Shown here: piece after piece, positions 54,731 through 63,159 of the stretch
How positions within the stretch are numbered: the first letter of the stretch is position 1
Layout of the letters: each line of letters begins with the position of its first letter
Assembly (NCBI RefSeq): GCF_030137545.1
Contig: NZ_JARUVL010000002.1
Span: 248,001 to 312,000 of the forward strand
DNA: 64,000 nucleotides
Direction: 5' to 3'
Origin: Virgibacillus sp. LDC-1
GTDB lineage: Bacteria > Bacillota > Bacilli > Bacillales > Amphibacillaceae
Translations under genes and position numbers: made by a program
Notes under the pieces: generated by a model
The model's database searches: none
The model's input: the letters and a program-made list of their open reading frames with translations, nothing else
What the model was told of the DNA's origin: nothing

Positions 54731-55471
54731 TTACTTTGAGGCATTAATTTGAATTTGACTAAACACTGTCGGGATATAATATTTACTATACATCGCTGGA
54801 TATTTATCACTTATATATACACTCTCTATGAATAGATCACATTGTTCGCCTTTAAATAAATTATATTTTTGTGTAGTTGAATTACCTGCAACAGAATGCT
54901 TTATCGTTATCGTCGATGAATTTGCATAGTCATATATTTTTTGCTCGAGCATGTTTTTTAATTGCGTATTATCCTGTAAGTCAATTTGGAGCTCAGTTAC
55001 AGCTTCAATTGGCAACATAGAAAGCGCATAACCAATTACATTATTCCCACTTTTATACCAACGATCACAATATACAACAGCTGCAGTCTCTCGTTGCAAC
55101 ACTTCTAGCGCATAATCACTCGCCATTTCAATTCTAAAGTTCAATTCTATTGCAGTAATTTCTTCTGTACAGCATTTATAGACAGGATTACCGACCTTTT
55201 CGAGACCAATGGCTTGACGATTACAATGCGTTTTCATGATGAAATTACCTTTACCATGGATGTTCTTAATTAGACCATCATCCTGTAGCAAAGCAAGCGC
55301 CTGCCTTAATGTCATACGACTAACACCAAACATCTTAGCTAAATCAGGCTCAGATGGAAGTCTACTTTCAGGAGGAAATGTACCATCCATAATGAGCTTA
55401 TAAAGCTTATCATATATTTTTGTATATAACGGTTTCTTTGATTGATGTACCGCATCTAAATTAAATTTCAT
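54731..55471 (-). CDS. GntR/HutC-type transcriptional regulator
   Basis: 246 residues: an N-terminal winged helix (about 8-72, PLYTKIYDKLYKLIMDG, LPSEPDLAKMFGVSRMTLRQ) and a C-terminal UTRA ligand-binding domain (about 95-240). HutC-group proteins bind a small metabolite and release DNA. It is upstream of deoD on the same strand with a 266-base gap containing the deoD promoter and a repeat it could bind. The effector might be a nucleoside or deoxyribose phosphate, but this is a guess. Confidence 0.88.
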   Translation of the reverse strand: MKFNLDAVHQSKKPLYTKIYDKLYKLIMDGTFPPESRLPSEPDLAKMFGVSRMTLRQALALLQDDGLIKNIHGKGNFIMKTHCNRQAIGLEKVGNPVYKCCTEEITAIELNFRIEMASDYALEVLQRETAAVVYCDRWYKSGNNVIGYALSMLPIEAVTELQIDLQDNTQLKNMLEQKIYDYANSSTITIKHSVAGNSTTQKYNLFKGEQCDLFIESVYISDKYPAMYSKYYIPTVFSQIQINASK

Positions 55472-55569
55472 TTTCTCACTTCCAATTTCCTGTCAGCTAA
55501 TCTTCATCACTTCATCCCATTATACCATGTTCTATCGCTAACCTTGATTTTGGAGGTATAGGGCGCTTT

Positions 55570-55604
55570 AAAAAAGGAATCGAGAACATCACTCGACTCC
55601 TTTT
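55570..55604 (-). terminator. Terminator after the 31-residue basic protein gene
   Basis: AAAGGAGTCGAG and CTCGATTCCTTT pair with one mismatch on the minus strand and are followed by a U-run. Confidence 0.75.
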
Positions 55605-55611
55605 CATCAAC

Positions 55612-55707
55612 TTATCTGGGTGGACGGTTTTGCCGATATTTTTTATCATCTTTCATCGCATTCAACTCTTCTTTACTTTTGTTTTTCTTCTTCTTTCCTT
55701 TACTCAC
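55612..55707 (-). CDS. 31-residue lysine-rich small protein
   Basis: GTG 55707 follows AGGAGGGATGGTCA. The product is very basic (MSKGKKKKNKSKEEL, tail QNRPPR), with no hydrophobic part, and is followed by a terminator 8 bases after the stop. Likely a small DNA- or RNA-associated or spore protein; family not recognised. Divergent from another Lys/Asn-rich small gene. Confidence 0.6.
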   Translation of the reverse strand: MSKGKKKKNKSKEELNAMKDDKKYRQNRPPR

Positions 55708-55828
55708 TGACCATCCCTCCTTTTTTCATATTGTTCGCTAGTTGTGTTGAAACATGTGGCATTCAATGAATAATTTTTTACACAACCATGCAAAATAGTG
55801 CTAACTATAAAACGAGGAGGGAAAGAGA

Positions 55829-55981
55829 TTGTCGGAAGAAAACAAAAATCGCAACAAGGATAAAAACAAACAAAATAATAAAAACAAGCATAACAAACAG
55901 CTAGGTCATGATGTGGAATTTTCTAGTGACAGTGAGTTTCTAAATTTAGATAACAAAAAGAACAAACGCAAACGAAAATAA
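55829..55981 (+). CDS. 50-residue Asn/Lys-rich small protein
   Basis: TTG 55829 follows GAGGAGGG by 7 bases. The product is dominated by Asn and Lys (start MSEENKNRNKDKNKQ, end KKNKRKRK) with a short mixed centre (LGHDVEFSSDSEFLNL). No membrane span. Composition recalls small spore proteins, but no known SASP motif is visible. A 24-pair terminator hairpin follows. Divergent from the 31-residue basic protein. Confidence 0.6.
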   Translation: MSEENKNRNKDKNKQNNKNKHNKQLGHDVEFSSDSEFLNLDNKKNKRKRK

Positions 55982-56000
55982 GCCAATAAGAGTTGTTATT

Positions 56001-56063
56001 AAAAACACCTTTCGTTGAATATTGGATAGAACACCAATATCTCAACGTAGAGGTGTTTTGCAT
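56001..56063 (+). terminator. Long terminator after the Asn/Lys-rich gene
   Basis: AAACACCT, GTTGA and TATTGG pair in order with CCAATA, TCAAC and AGGTGTTT, giving one interrupted stem and a T-run. Confidence 0.75.
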
Positions 56064-56176
56064 GGAAAAGGGCGAGCTCTTTACACTTGGACTCTAATCG
56101 ACTCTTTTTACATTTTGTATTATAATGGAAAACATATCCACAATATAAACCTGATTGAATAATAGGGGATGAATAA

Positions 56177-56581
56177 ATGAAAAAAATTGCGATTATGCTT
56201 TTATTAATAATCAGTTTCCTGATAGTTGGATGTTCCTCTAATATACAACCTATCTTACAAGGCACTTACCAAAGTGATTTTGATAAAGATGGATATATTG
56301 TTCAATTTGCGATTCAAACAGATGATAACAGCTTTGTTGAATATATTGATAATCGGGAGGTTGATAGAGGAACATATGAACAAAAGCAAGCGAATGTTTA
56401 TAAATTAAAAAGCGATAAACAAAATTTTGAAATCACATTAAATAATAAAAACGCCTTTGAAATAATAATAAATCAACTTAATAACGGAAACCCAATCCAA
56501 TTAATAAACATTGATGATACACCAACCTATTCATCAACAGATTTTGATGATGTAGAAGCGTATAAGGATTTACTGAATTAA
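56177..56581 (+). CDS. Small lipoprotein of unknown function
   Basis: 134 residues with lipobox IVGC (Cys19). The mature part is acidic and looks like a small beta-rich domain with repeated turns (LQGTYQSDFDKDGYI, EYIDNREVDRGTYEQ), similar in kind to lipocalin-like Bacillus lipoproteins. ATG 56177 follows AGGGGATG; a promoter TCGACT-17-TATAAT is upstream at about 56099-56127. No operon partners. Confidence 0.75.
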   Translation: MKKIAIMLLLIISFLIVGCSSNIQPILQGTYQSDFDKDGYIVQFAIQTDDNSFVEYIDNREVDRGTYEQKQANVYKLKSDKQNFEITLNNKNAFEIIINQLNNGNPIQLINIDDTPTYSSTDFDDVEAYKDLLN

Positions 56582-56586
56582 GAATC

Positions 56587-56626
56587 AAAAGATCTGTGCT
56601 ACGAGTAATGCCTGCACAGATCTTTC
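56587..56626. terminator. Bidirectional terminator
   Basis: AAAGATCTGTGC and GCACAGATCTTT pair perfectly over 12 bp between the convergent lipoprotein gene and sbcC. Confidence 0.9.
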
Positions 56627-56630
56627 TTTA

Positions 56631-59600
56631 CTATTTAACAAGAAAACGCGTTTCGCTTGCACCTTCTTTTAATTTTTTCACCTCTAACACAGCTGGGAAG
56701 ATGGTTTTTAACTCTTGTACGTGAGAAATAACCCCAATCATACGTCCCGACTGCTGCAAATCAACTAATGTATCGATTGCTTTATTTAACGATTCCTCAT
56801 CCAATGTACCAAAGCCTTCATCAATAAACATCGTTTCAATAGAAATACTTCCTTGAAAGCTTTGAATAACATCAGCCATCCCTAATGCTAAACAAAGAGA
56901 GGCATTAAATTTCTCACCACCAGATAATGTCTTCACATCTCTTGTTTGGCCAGTATATCCATCATAAACATCTAACGCGAGACCACTTTGGCGACCATGG
57001 GACTCCTGACGATCACTTCGCGTTAAAGCATATTGTCCATTCGATAAACCCTTTAATCGTTGATTAGCGGCAGAAACAATTTGCTCTAAATATTCAATTT
57101 GTAAATACCTTTCAAAGGATACCTTCTGTGAATTTTGTCCTCGAATCATGTCATATAAGTCAATAACAAGGCTCAATTCTTTTTCTTGTTTATTTACCGC
57201 TTCATCCGCTTCGCAGATCATTGTTATTAAGCGTTTTGCTTCTTGTAAATGATCTTCACTTTGATTCCATTGATTCAAGGCGGTTTCAAAGGCCTTTTTC
57301 AGCTGTTCTACTTGCAGCTCTAACGCAGACAAATCTACACGTTGTTTATCCTTCAGCTCTGCTTGCAGCTCTTGAACTTGTTCCTTCACTGTTGCAAGCT
57401 GCTGCTTGTACATCTCAATCTGTTCCTTTAAATGCTGGCGAGTTGCCTCATCCAGCTTTGCCTCAAAATACGCTTCCTCTGATGGAAAGCCGGATTTTTC
57501 AATTTCTTGCGTGAATTGAAGAACGACTTGCCGATGCTTTATTTTTGTCTCCTCAAGCTGTTTTTCTGCATTCGAGAGATTCGTTTTTGCTTTCGTTAGC
57601 TCATTGTTAGCATAGTTTAATTGCTCCTGAGCTTTTGTCCAAGCTACTTCCAATTGTGCTTGTTTCATTTCTGTTTCACGAATCCGCTCCTGTAAAATAG
57701 ACAGATTCTGATATTCTTCTGGAATCGGTTTTAAGCGTTCTTCATAAACAGCATACGCTGTCTCATATTTTTTTGTTAACTGGTGATAAAAAGTGAGCTG
57801 TTCTTCTTTTGCTGCTTCCAGTTGTTTTAATGCTGCTTGAGCTTTTTCTTGTGTAGACTTTAATTCCACTAGCTGTTGTTTGCCTTTTTCTAGCTCATCC
57901 ACTTCTTCTTTTAACTTCTTCCCTTTTAAGACAAGCTGTTCTTGAATCCCTTCTGCATCTATAGGCTGAAATGAATGCGCAATTACTTCCTTTTCCTTCT
58001 CCATTAAAGCAGTCGCATTAACACTTAGGTTTGCTTGAACAGTTCGATAGGCATTGTCCTTTTCATCCAAGCTTTTCTTAGCTGATTCCATTTCATTCTC
58101 GTCAACGAGAGCTGTTTTTTCAGTAGCTAATGCAGGATGATCTAAGCTCCCACAAACAGGACATGGGGTTCCATCATGTAGGTGACTTGCTAAGCGGCTA
58201 GCTTGATTATTTAACCAGGCCGACTCTAATTTTTCATAGTCGGTCTTTTGTTTGTAAAAGTCAGCCTCTTTCTCTTTTACATCCTTTTCAAAACCCTTCT
58301 GTTTCTTTACAAGCTTTAAATAATCCATTAATACCTTTACTTGCTCGCGCATTTTATGTAGCGCTTCTTGTTTATCTGGTAATTGAGCAATTCCTTGATT
58401 AAGCTTTTCAATTTGTTGATGTAATTTTTCGAGTTCCTCTCTTTTTTGCTTAACCTTTTCTTCCGTTTTATCGTAGGTCTCTTTTTTCTCTGTTTCTTCT
58501 TTTTTTACTTTTACAAGCTGTTCCTTTTGTGTAGCGATATCCTTAACAATTGGTAAATAATCGTAAAAACGATTAAGCTGCAAGCCCGTTTTTTCTCGTT
58601 CTGCTTTTTTTCCTTCTTCCTGCACATAGACTTGCTGTGCATGTTGTAGCGCTTTTTCTGCTGATGCATGGCTCGAAGTTGCCGCTTGTAACTGTTCTTC
58701 TCGTCCCTGCTTTTCATGCTTCCACTCATCGATTTGTTTTTCAAAATACTGAAGTCCGTTCGCTTGTTCTGCACTTTTTAACTTCTGTTCAAACGCCTGT
58801 ATTTCTTTCCCTTGCTCCATTAAGCGTGTTAGCAATTGTTCTTTTTGTTCTAGATTATTAAATTGCTTATTAATAAATTCTGCTTCTGTATAGGCTTTCT
58901 GTTTCGCGTCGTGCGCATTGGATGCTGATCGATACTGCTTTTTATCCGTTTCTATCTTGGCCTCATAATAAAGACATTCTGTTTCCAAAGCCTGCACAAT
59001 TTGATGAACATTCGTATACTCCTCCTGCAGCAAGTGGAACAAAGGTGAATCTGCTCGTTCAGGAAGTACCGCTTGAATATGTTGCACATACGTATCCAAC
59101 ATTTGCTTCGCCTCACGATACTTTTCTTCCATACTACTTTTTCGTTCCTTTAAACGTTCACTAATTCGTTTATAGGGCTCTGTTTTAAACAGCCTACGTA
59201 AAATCTCCTCTTTATTTTCGGTTTGCGAGGTTAGAAGCTTCCGAAATTCCCCTTGCGGCAGCATAACAATTTGCTTAAACTGATCCTGGGTTAGCCCCAT
59301 AAGTGCTTCTACCTTTTTATCGATTTCAGATACGATTTGCCTGTCTACACATGAAATTTCACGTCCATTCTTTAGTTCGAAGAACGCATACTTTTCCCCA
59401 GTTTTTGATTTATTTCCTTTTTTCACATGCCCTAATTGACGTAATATTTTATAACGACGACCCTTTAATTCAAATTCCAACTCCACAGCTGTATGTACTT
59501 CATCGGAAGCAAAGTCACTTCGAAGCATCATCGTATTTTCCCGATCTTGACCACTTGCCGCACCATAAAGTGCAAAGCAAATCCCATCAAAAATCGTTGT

Positions 59601-59723
59601 TTTTCCTGCACCCGTATTTCCAGAGATAACAAATAGACTATTTCCTTGTAAATCTCTAAAATCAATTATCTCGGTATTTTTATAAGGTCCAAATGCGGTC
59701 ATCGTTAATTTTATTGGTCTCAC
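56631..59723 (-). CDS. sbcC: Exonuclease SbcC (Rad50-like ATPase)
   Basis: 1030 residues. Walker A GNTGAGKTT near residue 35 and, at the end, signature LSGGEKFNASL and Walker B MFIDEGFGTLDEES enclose two long coiled-coil arms. A zinc hook CPVCGS at about residue 520 lies at the tip. With SbcD it forms the bacterial Mre11-Rad50 complex, cutting hairpins and DNA ends blocked by protein. It starts 16 bases after the sbcD stop. Length is normal. Long perfect hairpins such as those at 22999 and 32221 are the kind of structure it processes in vivo. Confidence 0.95.
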   Translation of the reverse strand: MRPIKLTMTAFGPYKNTEIIDFRDLQGNSLFVISGNTGAGKTTIFDGICFALYGAASGQDRENTMMLRSDFASDEVHTAVELEFELKGRRYKILRQLGHVKKGNKSKTGEKYAFFELKNGREISCVDRQIVSEIDKKVEALMGLTQDQFKQIVMLPQGEFRKLLTSQTENKEEILRRLFKTEPYKRISERLKERKSSMEEKYREAKQMLDTYVQHIQAVLPERADSPLFHLLQEEYTNVHQIVQALETECLYYEAKIETDKKQYRSASNAHDAKQKAYTEAEFINKQFNNLEQKEQLLTRLMEQGKEIQAFEQKLKSAEQANGLQYFEKQIDEWKHEKQGREEQLQAATSSHASAEKALQHAQQVYVQEEGKKAEREKTGLQLNRFYDYLPIVKDIATQKEQLVKVKKEETEKKETYDKTEEKVKQKREELEKLHQQIEKLNQGIAQLPDKQEALHKMREQVKVLMDYLKLVKKQKGFEKDVKEKEADFYKQKTDYEKLESAWLNNQASRLASHLHDGTPCPVCGSLDHPALATEKTALVDENEMESAKKSLDEKDNAYRTVQANLSVNATALMEKEKEVIAHSFQPIDAEGIQEQLVLKGKKLKEEVDELEKGKQQLVELKSTQEKAQAALKQLEAAKEEQLTFYHQLTKKYETAYAVYEERLKPIPEEYQNLSILQERIRETEMKQAQLEVAWTKAQEQLNYANNELTKAKTNLSNAEKQLEETKIKHRQVVLQFTQEIEKSGFPSEEAYFEAKLDEATRQHLKEQIEMYKQQLATVKEQVQELQAELKDKQRVDLSALELQVEQLKKAFETALNQWNQSEDHLQEAKRLITMICEADEAVNKQEKELSLVIDLYDMIRGQNSQKVSFERYLQIEYLEQIVSAANQRLKGLSNGQYALTRSDRQESHGRQSGLALDVYDGYTGQTRDVKTLSGGEKFNASLCLALGMADVIQSFQGSISIETMFIDEGFGTLDEESLNKAIDTLVDLQQSGRMIGVISHVQELKTIFPAVLEVKKLKEGASETRFLVK

Positions 59724-59739
59724 TTCTCTTTTCCTCCTT

Positions 59740-60936
59740 TCATCCTTTTATCGCGTATGGTTTCTTCTCACCTTGAGAAATTGTTTCATTATTTTCCTTT
59801 AATAAATCCTCTAGCACCTCTTTGAAAATTCCTTGTATTTCTTCTGAAGGCTCGATTCCTTTCACTTCTTTGTAAAACGCTTGAAATAACTCCATATCAC
59901 TCAAACTTGTTCGTTCTATTTTATCCTCACCGGAAGCCGCGCCTTCAATTTCCCTTCTGCTTGCACGTTCTACATGCATGGCATTTGGATATACGGAACG
60001 TACTTTTTCCATCGGAGAAAGGACTGGTGCCTCATCGGTTAGTTTAATAAATACATAGTCTTCATTTACAGGATGTTTTAGCAGTTCTTCTATTTCTCCT
60101 TCAACCGTACGCATATCCCTTTTTGGCGTTAATAGACGCTTTTCTACCTTTACTTCTCCGTTTGCATCCATTTCAACTACAAGATAGCCCTTTTTATGAT
60201 GTTCCTCTGAGATAGAATACTTTAGGATAGAGCCTGCATAGCGAATTGTCTCATTTCCTACGTAATGCGCTTGATGTAAATGGCCAAGTGCTGTGTAATG
60301 AAAAGGGGTGAAATTCCTTGCATCAACATATTCTGATCCGCCAATAGATAAAGGGCGTTCGGAATCGCTTGTATTTGCTTCCACTTCACCATATGGTGTA
60401 ACAAATGCATGTCCAACCAAAACGTGACGAGCATTCGGATCCATCCTCTTTTGTATTTGTTCGATTATTTTTTCAGCAGCATCATTGTGGGTTCGAATAG
60501 ACTCAGCCTCTAATACATTGCGAACGATGCTTGGATCTGTATATGGTACAAGATGGAAATGTACTTCCCCTGCTTCATCACTCAGTTTAATCGGCTCTGG
60601 ATTTTCGGTTATATGTCCAGCAATATGCAAGCCATTTTTTTTCATTATCTTACTACCGAAATGAACCCGACTAGGACTATCATGGTTCCCTGCTATCGCA
60701 AGAACAGGAACTTTTAAGTCCATCACAATTTTATCGAACACATCATTTAATAAATAGACTGCCTCTGTTGGAGGAACCGCCCGATCATAGAGATCGCCAG
60801 CAATTATAACAGCATCTGGCTTTTCTTCCTCGATTGCTTGCACAAATTGCTTAAGGATATCGTCTTGATCCTCTGTCATGTATACACCTTGTACTAATTT
60901 TCCTAAGTGCCAATCAGCAGTGTGAAAGAATTTCAT
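59740..60936 (-). CDS. sbcD: Exonuclease SbcD (Mre11-like nuclease)
   Basis: 398 residues. The metal-dependent phosphoesterase motifs are in order: HTADWHLGK (near 4), AGDLYDRA (near 50), AGNHDS (near 87), GHAFV (near 180) and LGHLHQAH (near 220). It is the nuclease subunit of SbcCD. I place the start at ATG 60936, after GGAAGGGG; six more codons (60954) overlap that site. First gene of the sbcDC operon. Confidence 0.95.
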   Translation of the reverse strand: MKFFHTADWHLGKLVQGVYMTEDQDDILKQFVQAIEEEKPDAVIIAGDLYDRAVPPTEAVYLLNDVFDKIVMDLKVPVLAIAGNHDSPSRVHFGSKIMKKNGLHIAGHITENPEPIKLSDEAGEVHFHLVPYTDPSIVRNVLEAESIRTHNDAAEKIIEQIQKRMDPNARHVLVGHAFVTPYGEVEANTSDSERPLSIGGSEYVDARNFTPFHYTALGHLHQAHYVGNETIRYAGSILKYSISEEHHKKGYLVVEMDANGEVKVEKRLLTPKRDMRTVEGEIEELLKHPVNEDYVFIKLTDEAPVLSPMEKVRSVYPNAMHVERASRREIEGAASGEDKIERTSLSDMELFQAFYKEVKGIEPSEEIQGIFKEVLEDLLKENNETISQGEKKPYAIKG

Positions 60937-61161
60937 TATATTCGCCCCTTCCAATAGAATAAATATATAATCGATAACATTATGTTCTAGTAAGCTAATA
61001 TATCTATTTTACTAGATACACGATTCATAAGGTACTCATTTATTTGCGCCCCACCGAATAAAATTTCACAATATCTTGTCATTGTTGTTCATTCCAATAT
61101 GACAGTCTTTTTCACATACGCTACACTAAGTATAAGAATACGAGAAGGGAGATATCGTTGC

Positions 61162-61950
61162 ATGGAAAAAACAACTGATCACCTAGGTCGTTCGCTAGCA
61201 TATCGTTATCCACCGAAACGAATTATTTCGTTATGCCCTGCTATCACAGATACAATGTACTATTTACAGCTAGATGATGAAATCATTGGCAGAACTAGAT
61301 TTTGCATTCATCCAAAAAGCAAGGTAAAAAAAATCCCACCTGTTGGGGGAACAAAAGATTTAAAAATCGAACGAATTCATGCATTACAACCAGATCTCAT
61401 TATTGCAGAAAAAGAAGAAAATACAAAAGAGATGGTCGAACAATTAGAGAAAGACTATCCTGTTCACGTATTTGAGGTGACTAATTATGAAAGTGCATTA
61501 CGCATGATAACAGATCTTGGAGCACTTACGAATCGAGATAATGAAGCAGCAAAGCTCCTGCAACGCATTCAAATACAATTTGACTCCATCCCCCAAATAA
61601 TGAATAAACGTGTTGCCTACGTTATCTGGAAAAAACCATACATGGTTGTTGGGAAAAACACATATATTCATTCACTTTTAGAAAAAATGGGATTCATTAA
61701 CCCATTTACTTCGTATGAAGGAAGATATCCTGTCATCACAGAAAAAGATTTTGAACAAGCTGCCCTTGATTATATCTTTCTGTCAACCGAACCATTTCCT
61801 TTTCAGGATAAGCATAAAAGTGAATTTGCATCGATGCTTCCTAACACGAAACCAATGATCGTAGCTGGGGAAATGTTTTGGTATGGTGCTAAAATGCTTG
61901 AAGCTGCACCTTATTTTCAAAAACACCTTTCCACTATGCAATCATCCTAA
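61162..61950 (+). CDS. BtuF/FecB-like metal-chelate binding protein without signal peptide
   Basis: 262 residues with the helical-backbone binding-protein fold (PF01497-type): KRIISLCPAITDTMYYL at the start, VGGTKDLKIERIHALQPDLI, and IFLSTEPFPF near the end. Relatives bind cobalamin or ferric siderophores outside the cell, but I see no signal peptide or lipobox in either start. ATG 61162 follows AAGGGAG; the frame from 61099 adds 21 residues with no export signal. No permease or ATPase adjoins. It may be a cytoplasmic cobalamin-binding relative. Confidence 0.75.
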   Translation: MEKTTDHLGRSLAYRYPPKRIISLCPAITDTMYYLQLDDEIIGRTRFCIHPKSKVKKIPPVGGTKDLKIERIHALQPDLIIAEKEENTKEMVEQLEKDYPVHVFEVTNYESALRMITDLGALTNRDNEAAKLLQRIQIQFDSIPQIMNKRVAYVIWKKPYMVVGKNTYIHSLLEKMGFINPFTSYEGRYPVITEKDFEQAALDYIFLSTEPFPFQDKHKSEFASMLPNTKPMIVAGEMFWYGAKMLEAAPYFQKHLSTMQSS

Positions 61951-61992
61951 CCATCGAACGAATACGAGCACATATGGCTTTTTACACATCAC

Positions 61993-62033
61993 TTGAATCA
62001 GTGGGACATACTTTTCCCCACTGATTCAAAAAT
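61993..62033 (+). terminator. Terminator after the BtuF-like gene
   Basis: TTGAATCAGTGGG and CCCACTGATTCAA pair perfectly over 13 bp. Confidence 0.8.
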
Positions 62034-62151
62034 AAGCAGATAAGGACTACAAAAAAATGTATACCTTGTTGGACATCCTATAAATATAGCTTGGAGAGCT
62101 ATTAGCACGACACTTTTTTAAAATTTACGAAAAAGAGGGGTTTTTTTATGC

Positions 62152-62180
62152 TTGAAACAGAACATACGTTCGTATATAAT
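62152..62180 (+). promoter_or_regulatory. SigA-type promoter of the sigma factor gene
   Basis: TTGAAA, 17 bases, TATAAT, near consensus. It predicts a leader of about 135 bases before the TTG start at 62323. Confidence 0.75.
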
Positions 62181-62322
62181 GAAAACAACTTACGCAAATA
62201 GGGCGGAATTACGCTTTGGACAACTTGCACATCACTCGATGAAAACAGTTGCGATTTTCAGTGACCCGACAGCAGTGTATTTTACGATTATTATTTTAAA
62301 GGAATAATTAGGAGGGATTTCG

Positions 62323-62895
62323 TTGCGTACAAACCAAGAAAAATTTACTTTTGAAGAAGTTTTCAAGCAAAACAAAAATAGAATTCACTATCACATTAAC
62401 CGCTTGAACATTCACGACCCTCATGAAGAGTATTTCCAAGAAGGACTGTTTGCACTTTGGAACGCCTATGAAAAGTACGAACCTGATAAAGGACCACTTG
62501 CTACTTATTTTAATTACACCATTCGCAATCGGCTCATCGATCAAATTCGCAAGGAAAGTAGACGAATGGAAAAAGAGTCCATCGTTTGTGAGGAAAATCG
62601 GAAGCAGTATGATAATGGAAATCGTCATCGCCGAACAGAAGTCTCTTATCCAATGATTGAAAATAACGGTATCACCGTAAACAATCCAGAACTTTGGGAT
62701 CGATTAAAAGAGCAGTTAACCGATAATCAATGGAAATGGGTTTCTCTTTTTATAATCGAAAACATGTCTATCAAAGAAATTGCTGCGAAAGAAGGAAAGA
62801 CAGAGGAGGCTGTGAAAAGCTGGGGAAAACAAGTACGAAAAAAATTACGAAATGACGACTTTCGAAAAAAAATAAAGCTTGATGTAACTGATTAA
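62323..62895 (+). CDS. Sigma-70 family RNA polymerase sigma factor
   Basis: 190 residues: region 2 from about 25 to 85 (YFQEGLFALWNAYEKYEPDK, TIRNRLIDQIRKESR) and a region 4 helix-turn-helix from about 125 to 180 (SIKEIAAKEGKTEEAVKSWG), separated by a charged linker. It lacks regions 1 and 3, like alternative sigma factors. No anti-sigma gene is next to it, and its targets are unknown. TTG 62323 follows AGGAGGG. The strong promoter plus long leader suggest control after initiation. Confidence 0.85.
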   Translation: MRTNQEKFTFEEVFKQNKNRIHYHINRLNIHDPHEEYFQEGLFALWNAYEKYEPDKGPLATYFNYTIRNRLIDQIRKESRRMEKESIVCEENRKQYDNGNRHRRTEVSYPMIENNGITVNNPELWDRLKEQLTDNQWKWVSLFIIENMSIKEIAAKEGKTEEAVKSWGKQVRKKLRNDDFRKKIKLDVTD

Positions 62896-62952
62896 GCCTT
62901 TTCTAGTCGACAAAACAAGAGCATTTTTATTAAAAATCTGAACAATTCCCTA

Positions 62953-63118
62953 GCAGTTTGAAAATGGGTTCGCTTTCCCCGGGAGCGGCCTCAACTAACT
63001 CGGAAAAGAAAGTCTGCTTTTCCGAGTGGTTTTTCGACGTACAGAACGTAGCGGTTTTAGTCTGCGTTCCCCTGTTGCTGTTCCCGAGGGAGTCCCCCCA
63101 ATTCAAGTGTTCAATAAT
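62953..63118 (+). repeat. Dispersed intergenic repeat, copy B
   Basis: Shares ordered blocks with the element at 49731-50046 (see there) in opposite orientation. The ends form an inverted repeat (CTTTCCCCGGGA with TCCCGAGGGAG), and an inner hairpin CTCGGAAAAG/CTTTTCCGAG is perfect. Where copy A has an A-T pair in that hairpin, this copy has T-A, a compensatory change. No ORF. Confidence 0.75.
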
Positions 63119-63159
63119 TTCATTTAATTAAACAGATTGTTTTGTTCCAGTGCTTTCTC

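Noticed and set aside
62148-62201. 17-codon ORF after GAGGGG upstream of the sigma factor
   Set aside because: It overlaps the -35 and -10 of a near-consensus promoter and has no other support.
62179-62307. 42-codon ORF starting inside the sigma gene promoter
   Set aside because: Its ATG overlaps the -10 box and it has no binding site, so it cannot be translated from that promoter.
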